Source of the DNA: Candidatus Caldisaccharidevorator malaysiensis
GTDB lineage: Bacteria > Armatimonadota > Fervidibacteria > Fervidibacterales > Fervidibacteraceae
Reading direction: 5' to 3'
Assembly: GCA_025057575.1 (NCBI GenBank)
Contig: JANXBO010000029.1
Coordinates: forward strand, 1-32,800
Length of the DNA: 32,800 bases
Part shown: piece after piece, positions 1 through 8,681 of the stretch
Layout of the letters: each line of letters begins with the position of its first letter
How positions within the stretch are numbered: the stretch's first letter is position 1
Made by a program: the position numbers and the translations under genes
Notes under the pieces: model-generated
Database searches by the model: none
The model's input: the letters and a program-made list of their open reading frames with translations, nothing else
What the model was told of the DNA's origin: nothing

Positions 1-64
1 GATTGTCAATTCCGAGGACGACCTCCATAGCCGTCAGCGCAATCAAAGCCGTTATGGCTTCCAT
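1..64 (-). CDS. TerC-family integral membrane protein, N-terminal fragment (runs off the left edge)
   Basis: The minus strand from the ATG at 64 reads 21 codons to the window edge. They give a hydrophobic helix that starts MEAITALIALTAMEVVLGID and continues with Asn. This is the characteristic first membrane segment of TerC-type proteins, where an acidic residue and a GID motif lie in the first helix. A perfect AGGAGG (plus-strand 75-80 as CCTCCT) lies 10 bases upstream and fixes the start. Proteins of this family are polytopic membrane proteins linked to tellurite resistance or metal-ion handling; Mn export has been shown for some bacterial members. The rest of the gene is outside the window, so family membership rests on the N-terminus alone. 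It is divergent from the next gene. Confidence 0.7.
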   Translation of the reverse strand, partial: MEAITALIALTAMEVVLGIDN

Positions 65-298
65 TCTCGTGATCCCTCCTTTCCAATGCGTGCCTTGTTC
101 GGCTGTTTCGTTCACCGTTCCCCATTTCTCGTGACGGAAGCGAAGCAAACGGCAAACAGCCCGAAAAGACAAGCACAGGGCAAAAGTTTGTCATCCGTTG
201 GTCCTCTGTGATTTGTTTTAAGAACGACGAAAGGGAGCAAAAAGGGCAGCCTTGTTTTATACTGATTCAAGAAGTCACGGCGAGGCGAGGTGATCAGG

Positions 299-2449
299 AT
301 GAGATGCCGTCACTGCGGGACGGAAAACCCCGAAGGATCGCTCCTGTGCCAAGGGTGTGGTGCGGCACTGACCGCTGATCCCCAAGGGCAACGGACCAAG
401 CGCGCACTGCCTCCGATAGTCTGGCTTTTGGCATTTTTTGTTGTGGTCGTTAGTGTGTTCGCCATCGTTTTTTCCATTTGGCGTTCACGAAGGTTGATTC
501 TCATTGACCGGTTGTTGCCATCGGAGGCACCGGTATTCGTCATTGCCGATGGTATCAGGGGTCTGGAGATTGTCAGGGAAATGACTGGGGGACAGTTTTT
601 TGCGAATGTTCTTGATGAACTGGAGAAGGGGACGGGTATTTCGTTGGAAAAAGACATCGCCCCGTGGGTGGGGCAGGTGGGTGTGGTTGCTCTCAAATCC
701 GATCAGACAAACGAGGATGGGGTAGCCCTCGTGCTGGAGGTGCGCAATTGGGAGGAGTTTCAAAAATGCGCTGACAAGGTGAAGGCGAAAGGAACCTATT
801 TGATAGATTGGAAGGAGGACATCTATCAAGGGGTAAAGATTCAAAGGGCGGTCTTAGAGGGTGATCTGCCCGTCGGGTTGGGTCTCCTGAAGACTTATGC
901 AGTGGTGGGTGTTGGAAAGGGTGCGATAGAGAAGGTGATTGATGTATGGCAGGGAAGAAAATTCTCCGTGCGAGAACGAAAGGAATGGATGATTGCCAAG
1001 TCCCAACTTCCTAAAAAACCTTTGGTCACTGTTGTGATGGACACGAAAATGGTGACGCAATCGTTGGGTGAAGAAATAAACGGACTTGGGCAAAGGGCGC
1101 CTCTTAGCGCCTTGTTTTCGGAATATGCAGAGACGATCAGCGCTATTGCACTGACGGTGGAGGAAAGAAGTATAGGAATGAAAACAATCAGCGTAGCGGC
1201 GTCAGACCGCCTGCGTCGCCGCTGGCAGGAGGCGGCGAAAAATTTTGCTCCAGTAACGGGAGAAATTTTCAATCTTCTCCCCGACGAAGCAGTCGGGGCG
1301 ATCTATTTTTCAAGTTTAGCACAGTGGTGGCGGTGGGCGCGGGATTCCATAAGGGCGATGCTACCAACGGCAGAGGAAAAGAGAGGTTGGGACGAAGCAG
1401 TCGGCGAAATGAAGGATCTGATCAGTGTGATGGAAAGAATGACACGGGAAATGGGTGTTGCTCTCCTGTGGGGGGAAAAGTTAGGGTTTGGTTTCCTGAT
1501 TATGGGACAAACTTCTGATGAAAAGGCGGCAGCAGAGGCAGCCCAAACATTGTCCCGGTTTGTTGAAGAGAAGACAGGTGACAAGGTAGAGATGCAAGAT
1601 GGTGTCTTTTTCGTTCCAGCGTCGCAACAAGTTGATCCCACATTTTCTGTTTTGCTATGTTGGACAGCGAGGGGTCAATGGCTCATCGTTGCGTCCCATC
1701 CAGAGTGGCTGAAGGAGGTGACGGGTGAACGAGGAAAGCGTCTCGCTACACCGCTTCGTCACACTCTTTTTGGTCTCGTCGCTCATTTTCAATGGTTGCC
1801 ATCTCTTTTGAAAAAGATTGAAAAGGAGAGAGAAGCGCAGTTTTTCCCTCCTTCTGAGAGGGCACTGATTTCCCAACTTCGGCAAATGAAATTGGAAGAA
1901 GCAGTGCTGGAGGCGTGGATGGATTTGGATCCAAACGGAAACTGGTCTGCGATGACCCTGCAGTTGAGAAACTGGGCTTGGAAAGATGGTCTGAAGGCAA
2001 TTAGTGAGGTGGGGGCACAGGTTCAAACGGACGCGAAAGCCAAGGCAGACCAAGCGCTCTGCCAGACCCATTTAAGAACCCTTAGCCTGGCGGTGGTAAT
2101 GTATACCCAAGACTGGGACGACCGGCTACCGCTGGCACCAACCTGGGCGGATCGGCTGGCGCCCTACCTAAGGTCCGAGGAGCCTCATATCTGCCCGTCC
2201 CGGACCTATTTGAAAAGGGGTTATGCTTTTAACCGAAGGCTTAGCGGAATGAATTTCAATCTAATAACTCATCCCGCAGACACCGTTCAACTTTTTGAGT
2301 CCAATCTTGGTGGTTCTAACCCCTCTGATTTTGGGGAATCTTGGATCGTCGGCGGCGTGCACTTTGGTGGTAACAATACCGGCTTTGTTGATGGTCACAT
2401 CAAGTGGTATCCCTGGAAGAAAAAGGAATCCTTGAAATTCCGACCGTAG
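299..2449 (+). CDS. Membrane-anchored zinc-ribbon / DUF3352 protein with C-terminal H-X9-DG domain
   Basis: A 716-residue protein with three recognisable parts. Residues 3-20 form a zinc ribbon (C3, C6, C17, C20). Residues about 35-60 form one transmembrane helix followed by basic residues. The long middle region resembles DUF3352, with an opening LLPSEAP-type motif and a PWVGQVGVVAL segment. The last ~110 residues resemble the C-terminus of type II-secretion pseudopilin-like proteins, with CQTHLRTLSLAVVMYTQDWD followed by H688, nine residues and D698-G699 (the H-X9-DG signature). The ATG at 299 is chosen over the in-frame GTG at 290, because GAGGTGATC (287-295) closely matches the 16S anti-SD and would overlap a start at 290. 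Such proteins are common in Armatimonadota-like genomes, but their role is unknown to me. It is transcribed alone and converges with the next gene. Confidence 0.8.
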   Translation: MRCRHCGTENPEGSLLCQGCGAALTADPQGQRTKRALPPIVWLLAFFVVVVSVFAIVFSIWRSRRLILIDRLLPSEAPVFVIADGIRGLEIVREMTGGQFFANVLDELEKGTGISLEKDIAPWVGQVGVVALKSDQTNEDGVALVLEVRNWEEFQKCADKVKAKGTYLIDWKEDIYQGVKIQRAVLEGDLPVGLGLLKTYAVVGVGKGAIEKVIDVWQGRKFSVRERKEWMIAKSQLPKKPLVTVVMDTKMVTQSLGEEINGLGQRAPLSALFSEYAETISAIALTVEERSIGMKTISVAASDRLRRRWQEAAKNFAPVTGEIFNLLPDEAVGAIYFSSLAQWWRWARDSIRAMLPTAEEKRGWDEAVGEMKDLISVMERMTREMGVALLWGEKLGFGFLIMGQTSDEKAAAEAAQTLSRFVEEKTGDKVEMQDGVFFVPASQQVDPTFSVLLCWTARGQWLIVASHPEWLKEVTGERGKRLATPLRHTLFGLVAHFQWLPSLLKKIEKEREAQFFPPSERALISQLRQMKLEEAVLEAWMDLDPNGNWSAMTLQLRNWAWKDGLKAISEVGAQVQTDAKAKADQALCQTHLRTLSLAVVMYTQDWDDRLPLAPTWADRLAPYLRSEEPHICPSRTYLKRGYAFNRRLSGMNFNLITHPADTVQLFESNLGGSNPSDFGESWIVGGVHFGGNNTGFVDGHIKWYPWKKKESLKFRP

Positions 2450-2466
2450 AAATGCTTTAGGATGAC

Positions 2467-2850
2467 TCATTGAGGATTGTCTCTGCTTTCAATGTTCGGG
2501 TCTGCGGTTTGTAAGGAATCTTTTGAAGGATTAGAGCAATCATTGTGACTTTTATCGTAATTAGTAAATGTCGGCGTCCTTTGTCGCAGGGTTCGGTAAA
2601 TGGACCACCAGGATCCGGCAACGAGACTGATGCCGGCGATAAAAGAGGTTGCGGACCAAATTGGTTGTGCCGATCTGGTGTAATAGGCAAGTTCCATTAG
2701 ATAGAGACCCGATGCGATTCCGGCGAAAAGGGCAGTGGTAAAGAATAACGCCCGAGTCGCACTCACTCCCGAACTAGTCAATCGTATCCAAAAAAAGAGG
2801 GCAGCGATGCCTAAAGGTATGAGGACAGGGCAAGTGTGCACCGTCGCCAC
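2467..2850 (-). CDS. Small integral membrane protein, function unknown
   Basis: A 127-residue product. The first ~90 residues contain three or four hydrophobic segments (around 8-22, 33-52, 60-80), followed by a polar, Ser/Asn-rich tail. The GTG at 2850 is the earliest possible start, because an in-frame TAG lies two codons before it. A second GTG three codons in (2841) sits four bases after GAGGGTGG and may be the real start. The gene follows the large glycoside hydrolase on the same strand after 59 bases and may share its transcript. I recognise no family. It is called real because of its membrane-protein pattern and because no other open frame fits the gap, but it could be spurious. Confidence 0.5.
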   Translation of the reverse strand: MATVHTCPVLIPLGIAALFFWIRLTSSGVSATRALFFTTALFAGIASGLYLMELAYYTRSAQPIWSATSFIAGISLVAGSWWSIYRTLRQRTPTFTNYDKSHNDCSNPSKDSLQTADPNIESRDNPQ

Positions 2851-2909
2851 CCTCTATTAAGCGAAACAGTAACAGCAATCACCGTCAGCGATGCTGGTCG
2901 GAACAGCAA

Positions 2910-5900
2910 TCAGGAACCCGAAAACTTGAGGCGAGTCTTGAATCGTTCGCCAAACCCAGCCCGCCGCCAGGTGAGCCGCAGGTGCAGGGGAATAGCACCC
3001 TCTTGGATACTGCTCAGGGGCATCGGTGGTGTGGTCACATTTAAATCCTCAAAAGGCGCAACGGGTTCGGTGATGGGAATCAAGAATCTTTCCGAGCCCC
3101 ATTCCACCATCAGTTGAATGCCTCTTTCTGGGTCTTTGCATTGGGATGGTGGGAGCCAAGTCACTTCACCGGTGTTGCCGACTTGAATTTGAAGGTAAGC
3201 ATAAGTTGAACCGTTTGGCGGCGGTTTCAAGACGGTTTCGTCTCTCTGCACCTCCTGCCAGTTTTTACCATCGTAGGAGATTCGCACAAAGTTGATCTCT
3301 CCGTTCACAAACTTAGGAGGTTTGCCGGGTTGCCAGGGTGTGTTGCCGATGGCGAGGTCAATGTAATGATCGGAAGTTAGACCGGAAGCACGGGTTTTGA
3401 CGATCAAGCGCTTCTTTTGGCGAGCGATTTCAGCAGCCGCACTGCCCCACTTCAGGTATAAAGCCATCGGACCTCTCGCATTCTCTTCCCGGTCTATGAT
3501 GATCTCCTCCGCCTGCACCGGTGGGTTTAAGGGTAAGGCGAGGAAGGTGGGCGACCACTTTTGGGCGACAAGGGCAGCGGGGCGAAGGCGTCCACTGGGA
3601 TCTACAATACCGAAATCACTCTTCTCATCTATGCGGTAGCCTCCGGGAAACCACCAGGCGAGAGCACCGTCGCAGTCAGTCTTTTTCACGAGTTCATACA
3701 TTGCTTGGTAGAGTTGGGCTTGAGCATTGAGGCGGTCGTGATCCTGATACCAATCAAGGGAAAAGGGACCGATCCGGAGAGTGAGACCGAATTCGGCGAA
3801 GAGAACGGGTTTGCCTTTGCCTGCCCAACGGGCATAAGCGGGGATGAAGGTGGCTCTCTCAAATTCGTCTTTGCTCTGCATTCCGTGCCACGCCAGATTC
3901 CAGCCTTCGGGGGAGATAAAGTCCAGATGCTTGGCACCTGCCGTCAGGTCAAAGGGAATGGCGGCTTCGGCACCGAAGGGTCCCCCTCCATAACCGGTGC
4001 GGGCGCCGATCAAATGGTGGGGGTCTAACCTTCGGATAAACTGACACACCCTTCGGTATTGTCGGCTGATGAAATCGTCCAGGAACCGTCGGTAGGCAGC
4101 GGTCATCACACGCCAGGGTCCATCTTGAGTAAGATGTTCATCTTTAGGAACGGTTGGCTGACCATCCTTGTCCCTCGGCAATTGATAGGACCAATCGGAC
4201 TCGGCTGCTGTCACACTACCGTAGTTTTCACCAATCCATTCCCTCCATTGACTGTCGTGACGCCGGCGCTCCTCGTAATTGCCCCATCGGGGTTCCCAAG
4301 CAATGTCGTAAGCAAAAAGGGCGGGTTGGTTGGGTAGGTCAGCAGCCTCAATCAGTTGCCGAACCAAATCAGGCTGAAAGTAAAGGGGATGGGCACCGGC
4401 AATGAAAAGATTTACCTTGATATCATAGGTCGCGCATCTTTGTAAGAAATCCCGAAGGGCTTTGCTTTGTCGGGGGTTTGTATACTGAACGCTCACACAA
4501 TTAAACCCGATGCTGCGGAGCAGGACGAGGTCTTGCGTGACCGTCGTCGGCTCATAGTTAGCGGGATCCAGCCAATGGACCCAGTATTCAGATGGTTCCT
4601 GACCCGCTACAGAACGAGGCCAGTAATTGACACCAAAAGCAAACCAGCGTTTTCCTTTGAAGACAAAATGACCGTCCTGCACGGTGATCCGATCATCGCT
4701 CTTGGGTGCACTTGGTTCTTTAACAGTGACGGAAGCGCCTAAATAATCAAAACCAATCGGATGTTCTGGGCGTGCCGGTCTTAGGTTTACCGACAAATGG
4801 TAATCACCGGAGGGTAGGGTCATTTCTATGGGATGCAGAACGAACCGAGAGAATTTCTTGACGGTTATGTTGCTGCCTGTTGATTGGTGATGAGCCGGAG
4901 GGAGTCCTTTTTGAGGATCAGTCTCTGCGGTAAAACTTATGTGCACCAGTTTGTCTTCGCTGGTTGTGTTAACGATAACAGCACCGGCGCGAATGTTGGT
5001 CCCGACCGGATAGGTGAACTCTTCAGGACCACCTGACAAGAAAAAAACGCCAGAGCGAAGTTGAGGGAGGAGCGATTGAAAAGCATTGGCGAAAATATCC
5101 TTGTTTAACATCCAAAAGGTTTCTTCGGTCAAGCCGATGACCAGCCACCAAGTGGTCGGAAAATGTGAATCGTCGCTGATCATTACCCACATCCAAATGT
5201 TGGAAGGATGACCCGTGAGGGAAACCATCCTCCTGTTTCTATCAACAAACAGGGAATCCCAATATCGGGGGATGATGCAGACGGCGGGGACAGGGTTTTT
5301 CGGTTTGATCCAAGTGGAGGCAACAGTGCTGGCAAGGCGTGGCCAACCGATCGGTCCCAATTCAAAATGTTTTTGGTCAGCCCAAATATCGTTTACTGGG
5401 TACAATTTATAATTGGGGGATAAACCCTCAATGACAGGCGGTGTGAAGGGCTTTAAGATTCCGTGATAGGGATCGGGAGCCGTTCCAATGCCGGCAACCC
5501 AGAAGGTGTGGAAACCGGGCTCCGTCACCCACTCCAGACCAAAAACTAAACCCTCCACATCGGAAAGGCGAAGGGAGTCGCCAGGCTGACCGCGTTTTCC
5601 CCTTGTTGGGCTGTCCGGTCGGAACTGGAAATCTTCTGGTGTGAGCACCACGAGGCGCCATTGTTCCGAAACGGGGATATGGGCGAACCAACGGCTGCCG
5701 TCCTTTTCCCTCCACTCCACCATTAGGTAGCGGACCGATTGTGTCGCTTTTGCCCAAAAAATGGTCAGAGTGTGATGTGGGGGAAAGGGAGTTTCGGTGA
5801 ACGAACGGGAAAACACACCCCATCCCTTTAGAAGGACATCAGCGCGAAAGGCAGTGCGAGCCGGTGGGGGTATGTTTTCCGCACCGGATCCTTTGACGGG

Positions 5901-6500
5901 CTCTAATTTCCAGGAACCGAGAGCATCAGGATGACTGGCAAAATAACGCCAGTGGGCTAATTCGGCTTCCTTTACATTGGGGAAAAGAAAAAATTGGGGT
6001 CGGCGGCTTCGCCTTTCGGACTCTATTTCGCGGGCTGTTTTCCAGCGAGTTGTCGGTTGCGTGATCTTGTAAAGGGCTTCTTCAAAAAGGGGAACTCCGA
6101 AAACGATCAGGCGACCTCTGTTGCGCAGGTGATCCACCAGGTAAGTTGCTGAAGCGACCGGCAGGCGACGACCGTTGGGCAAAACGACCACTTCTGGTCT
6201 GGTTGTGTCCCACCATTTCTTATCGGTCAAATGGTCCAGGTTAGCGATCGTAACGGTGTAGCCAGCAGTCGGGAGGATCTGAGCAAACCAGGTTGCCAAT
6301 TTCACATTCCCCATTGCGGGATCTTGGACGACAACGGCGGTGCCGTCCTTGAAACGAACAGAGGGTGTGTCGGACACTTCCCTAACCTCCTCCGGTTTTG
6401 TCCCACTGAGGCGGAGCATCACGAAATTCAGAAGAAAAAAGGCAAGGAACAACCAACAGAGGCGCCTTAGAGAGTTTTGATCCTTCCAAGCCATAAGCAT
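2910..6500 (-). CDS. Membrane-anchored clan GH-A glycoside hydrolase-like protein (1196 residues)
   Basis: The N-terminus carries one hydrophobic anchor (about residues 12-32). A Rossmann-like segment follows (about 50-150, with VVVLPNGRRLP and GRLIVFGVPLF) that resembles glutamine-amidotransferase-like or trimerisation domains of large glycosidases. A ~450-residue beta-rich region comes next. From about 605 to 960 there is a TIM barrel with clan GH-A signatures: AYDIAWEPRW with putative acid/base E736, and PVLFAEFGL with putative nucleophile E903. A beta-sandwich region ends the protein. The family is not recognised, so the sugar substrate is unknown; extracytoplasmic polysaccharide cleavage is inferred. 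The ATG at 6500 is chosen because GGAGGG lies 10 bases upstream. The longer open frame overlaps the upstream gene and has no ribosome site. It lies 62 bases downstream of a polytopic membrane protein and probably shares its operon. Confidence 0.75.
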   Translation of the reverse strand: MLMAWKDQNSLRRLCWLFLAFFLLNFVMLRLSGTKPEEVREVSDTPSVRFKDGTAVVVQDPAMGNVKLATWFAQILPTAGYTVTIANLDHLTDKKWWDTTRPEVVVLPNGRRLPVASATYLVDHLRNRGRLIVFGVPLFEEALYKITQPTTRWKTAREIESERRSRRPQFFLFPNVKEAELAHWRYFASHPDALGSWKLEPVKGSGAENIPPPARTAFRADVLLKGWGVFSRSFTETPFPPHHTLTIFWAKATQSVRYLMVEWREKDGSRWFAHIPVSEQWRLVVLTPEDFQFRPDSPTRGKRGQPGDSLRLSDVEGLVFGLEWVTEPGFHTFWVAGIGTAPDPYHGILKPFTPPVIEGLSPNYKLYPVNDIWADQKHFELGPIGWPRLASTVASTWIKPKNPVPAVCIIPRYWDSLFVDRNRRMVSLTGHPSNIWMWVMISDDSHFPTTWWLVIGLTEETFWMLNKDIFANAFQSLLPQLRSGVFFLSGGPEEFTYPVGTNIRAGAVIVNTTSEDKLVHISFTAETDPQKGLPPAHHQSTGSNITVKKFSRFVLHPIEMTLPSGDYHLSVNLRPARPEHPIGFDYLGASVTVKEPSAPKSDDRITVQDGHFVFKGKRWFAFGVNYWPRSVAGQEPSEYWVHWLDPANYEPTTVTQDLVLLRSIGFNCVSVQYTNPRQSKALRDFLQRCATYDIKVNLFIAGAHPLYFQPDLVRQLIEAADLPNQPALFAYDIAWEPRWGNYEERRRHDSQWREWIGENYGSVTAAESDWSYQLPRDKDGQPTVPKDEHLTQDGPWRVMTAAYRRFLDDFISRQYRRVCQFIRRLDPHHLIGARTGYGGGPFGAEAAIPFDLTAGAKHLDFISPEGWNLAWHGMQSKDEFERATFIPAYARWAGKGKPVLFAEFGLTLRIGPFSLDWYQDHDRLNAQAQLYQAMYELVKKTDCDGALAWWFPGGYRIDEKSDFGIVDPSGRLRPAALVAQKWSPTFLALPLNPPVQAEEIIIDREENARGPMALYLKWGSAAAEIARQKKRLIVKTRASGLTSDHYIDLAIGNTPWQPGKPPKFVNGEINFVRISYDGKNWQEVQRDETVLKPPPNGSTYAYLQIQVGNTGEVTWLPPSQCKDPERGIQLMVEWGSERFLIPITEPVAPFEDLNVTTPPMPLSSIQEGAIPLHLRLTWRRAGFGERFKTRLKFSGS

Positions 6501-6562
6501 CGCAAAACAACCCTCCAACTGTTGACAACCGGCTCTCATCAATTTTGTCGTGATGATAACGG

Positions 6563-8554
6563 TTACACAACAACTCGGATATAGATGTCGTAGATCGGTC
6601 TTTGCAGGGCGACGCTGAGGGCGCTCCAAAAAGCGCCGACGGTGTATTCACCTAAAACCAGACCCATCATAAAAGGAACGGTCCTTTGAAAGGCGCGCTG
6701 CCCTCCATAGCGAAGGACCAGGAACTTGATAAGGCTGGCGATTAGTAGACAGGACCAGAAATAGTCAACGCCAAAAGTTAAGGAAAGGGCATAACCGGCA
6801 GGGTGAAAGGGGAACCACCACAGATAACTTTTCATCTGATCCAGGAAAAAGGTGACCGCGATGCCGACGAAGATAAAGAGAACACCGACGACATCAACGG
6901 GCTCGGGGCTGTCAATCCAGGCGCGCAGAGTGTTCAACTGACCCCAGTTATGATCAACTAAGGGATTACCGTGTCCGCCAACCTGATAGAGAGGATGAAG
7001 GGCTGACCAGAAGGCGAAAATCGTTCCGATCCCCATACCAAAAATCAGGACCCAAGAAAGGCAGCGAGGGTCCAATCGGCAGACTTGTGCCATCTTAAAC
7101 CCTTCCAGAATGATGGGCATCTGGTGGGTCCGATGACCTCGCCCGTTAAACCACCAGAAAAAGGGCATCATCACCTTGTCCTGGATCCTCAGCCGGGACA
7201 TTCCGATGGTGTGGGCGATAAAGAAGGCAGAGTTCAGCCCGACCATTTCGTGAGCGGGCGGTCCCAAAGAAGCCCGGCATTTGGCGATGGCAAGGGACCA
7301 AAGAAAAAACACACCAAAGTAAAGGAGTGCGACGGATAACCTCATCCCACCCCGGTAGGTGAAGAGAACGAGAAAGGAGAAAGAAAGGAAAAGGAGTGCG
7401 AAAAGAAACCTGGGGTTGAAAGGCTCTGAGGAAGGCGACAGACGGTCAGGGGGACAAGATAAAAAAGATTTCAGATGGGACCGTGCTGTCCAAATGGCTT
7501 GGAGGGCGAGAGCGAGCCAGGCGCCATAGGTTTGCTGGACCAGGTAAGGCGGTCCGGAAGTCAAGAAACCAAGTCCTCCCAAATAGCCCAGCCAGTCGGT
7601 AAACACTAACAGTGCTTTTCTAAAAAGATAGAAGAACCAGACGCTAAAACTGGCGTCAATGGGCATCAAATAGCCTAGACCGATCATAAACGGATAAAGG
7701 GGGAAACTGAAGAAGGGGGGAGCAGCGGCGGACCAAGGTCGGTGGGTCAGGAACCTTTCCAGCCGGAGGGGTGGGTCCGCGTGCTGGACGGGAATCTTGG
7801 GGACGATCGGGTAGAGACCGTTGAGACCGTTCAAAATGTCAATAAAGGCAGCGATGCCAGCGCCCCACCAGAAAAATGGACTGCTCGTTAGCGAAAGCAG
7901 CCGGAACCGGTCGATCAGGGTCAGGGGAATCTGGATCAGCGGGTAAGCCAGTCGCTCGTCCACGACCCATCTTTTGCGGAAAAGGAGAATGAGGCAGGTG
8001 TAGACGGCGCCCAGGGCGACAGCAAAGAGGGTCCACCAGAAAATGGGCAAAAGCCAGGCAGAGATGATGTGCCAGCGGTAGAAGGTCGTGTGACCATAAA
8101 AGAAGTCTCTCAAGGCGGTCATATCGGTGACGATAAGCCATTGGGGCACATAGTCCAAAAAGGTCTCTTTCCAGCGCAGGGCGGGCTGCTGAAGCCCATA
8201 CCAGTAGACCATCGCCAACGGGGGAATGCCTAACTGCCAGCAGTCGTGACCTGCCAACGACGAGCAAAGGGACAATAAAACGGTGATGAGGACCAGTTCC
8301 GACTCCTGCAGGGCAGCCGACGGCATCACCTTCGCCCACAACAGGTTCAGAAGGGAAAGGAGGACCAGAGTGAACCCGACATTGGAAAAGAAAGAGATGC
8401 AGGTCGGCTCGCCCACAAACCAGATCCCTTCCACCTGCATTACCCAATAAGCGTTGGGAACCGACAAAAGAAGACCGATCAGAAGACTTCTAATGAGACG
8501 GTAGGAAGAAAGCCCTTGTTCTCCCGCCCCTTTTTCTAAGTCCTCTTTGACCAT
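6563..8554 (-). CDS. Large polytopic membrane protein, DUF6784/DUF6785-like
   Basis: A product of about 663 residues with some 14 hydrophobic segments spread over the whole length, and aromatic-rich loops such as IPVQHADPPL and FFWWFNGRGHRTHQMP. It resembles the large uncharacterised membrane proteins labelled DUF6784/DUF6785 in Armatimonadota-like genomes; this is from memory, so the family name is moderately sure. No transporter motif is recognised. The open frame reaches a TTG at 8572, but no ribosome site precedes it. The ATG at 8554 follows AAAAGG with almost no spacing, so the start is uncertain. It sits upstream of a membrane-anchored glycoside hydrolase on the same strand and could handle its substrate or product, which is inference from position only. 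Confidence 0.7.
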   Translation of the reverse strand: MVKEDLEKGAGEQGLSSYRLIRSLLIGLLLSVPNAYWVMQVEGIWFVGEPTCISFFSNVGFTLVLLSLLNLLWAKVMPSAALQESELVLITVLLSLCSSLAGHDCWQLGIPPLAMVYWYGLQQPALRWKETFLDYVPQWLIVTDMTALRDFFYGHTTFYRWHIISAWLLPIFWWTLFAVALGAVYTCLILLFRKRWVVDERLAYPLIQIPLTLIDRFRLLSLTSSPFFWWGAGIAAFIDILNGLNGLYPIVPKIPVQHADPPLRLERFLTHRPWSAAAPPFFSFPLYPFMIGLGYLMPIDASFSVWFFYLFRKALLVFTDWLGYLGGLGFLTSGPPYLVQQTYGAWLALALQAIWTARSHLKSFLSCPPDRLSPSSEPFNPRFLFALLFLSFSFLVLFTYRGGMRLSVALLYFGVFFLWSLAIAKCRASLGPPAHEMVGLNSAFFIAHTIGMSRLRIQDKVMMPFFWWFNGRGHRTHQMPIILEGFKMAQVCRLDPRCLSWVLIFGMGIGTIFAFWSALHPLYQVGGHGNPLVDHNWGQLNTLRAWIDSPEPVDVVGVLFIFVGIAVTFFLDQMKSYLWWFPFHPAGYALSLTFGVDYFWSCLLIASLIKFLVLRYGGQRAFQRTVPFMMGLVLGEYTVGAFWSALSVALQRPIYDIYIRVVV

Positions 8555-8681
8555 CCTTTTACAATTTGGCAAAAAAACGGCAGAACGGAGGATCGGGATT
8601 TCTTCTATTCTCTTTGTCGAGGAGCGATACCCTTACCCCTACAAAGGGCTGCATAGGGCGCTGGGCTGCTGGTCTCGGAGA

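Noticed and set aside
6..194. 62-codon minus-strand open frame at the left edge
   Set aside because: It overlaps the TerC-type start at 64 in another frame. That start has a perfect ribosome site and a recognisable first helix; this frame has neither.
258..263. TATACT as promoter of the DUF3352 gene
   Set aside because: No -35 hexamer at a suitable distance was found, so it is not listed as a feature.
7839..8447. 202-codon minus-strand open frame within the polytopic membrane protein gene
   Set aside because: It is an overlapping frame of a long GC-rich coding region without its own ribosome site or recognisable domain.
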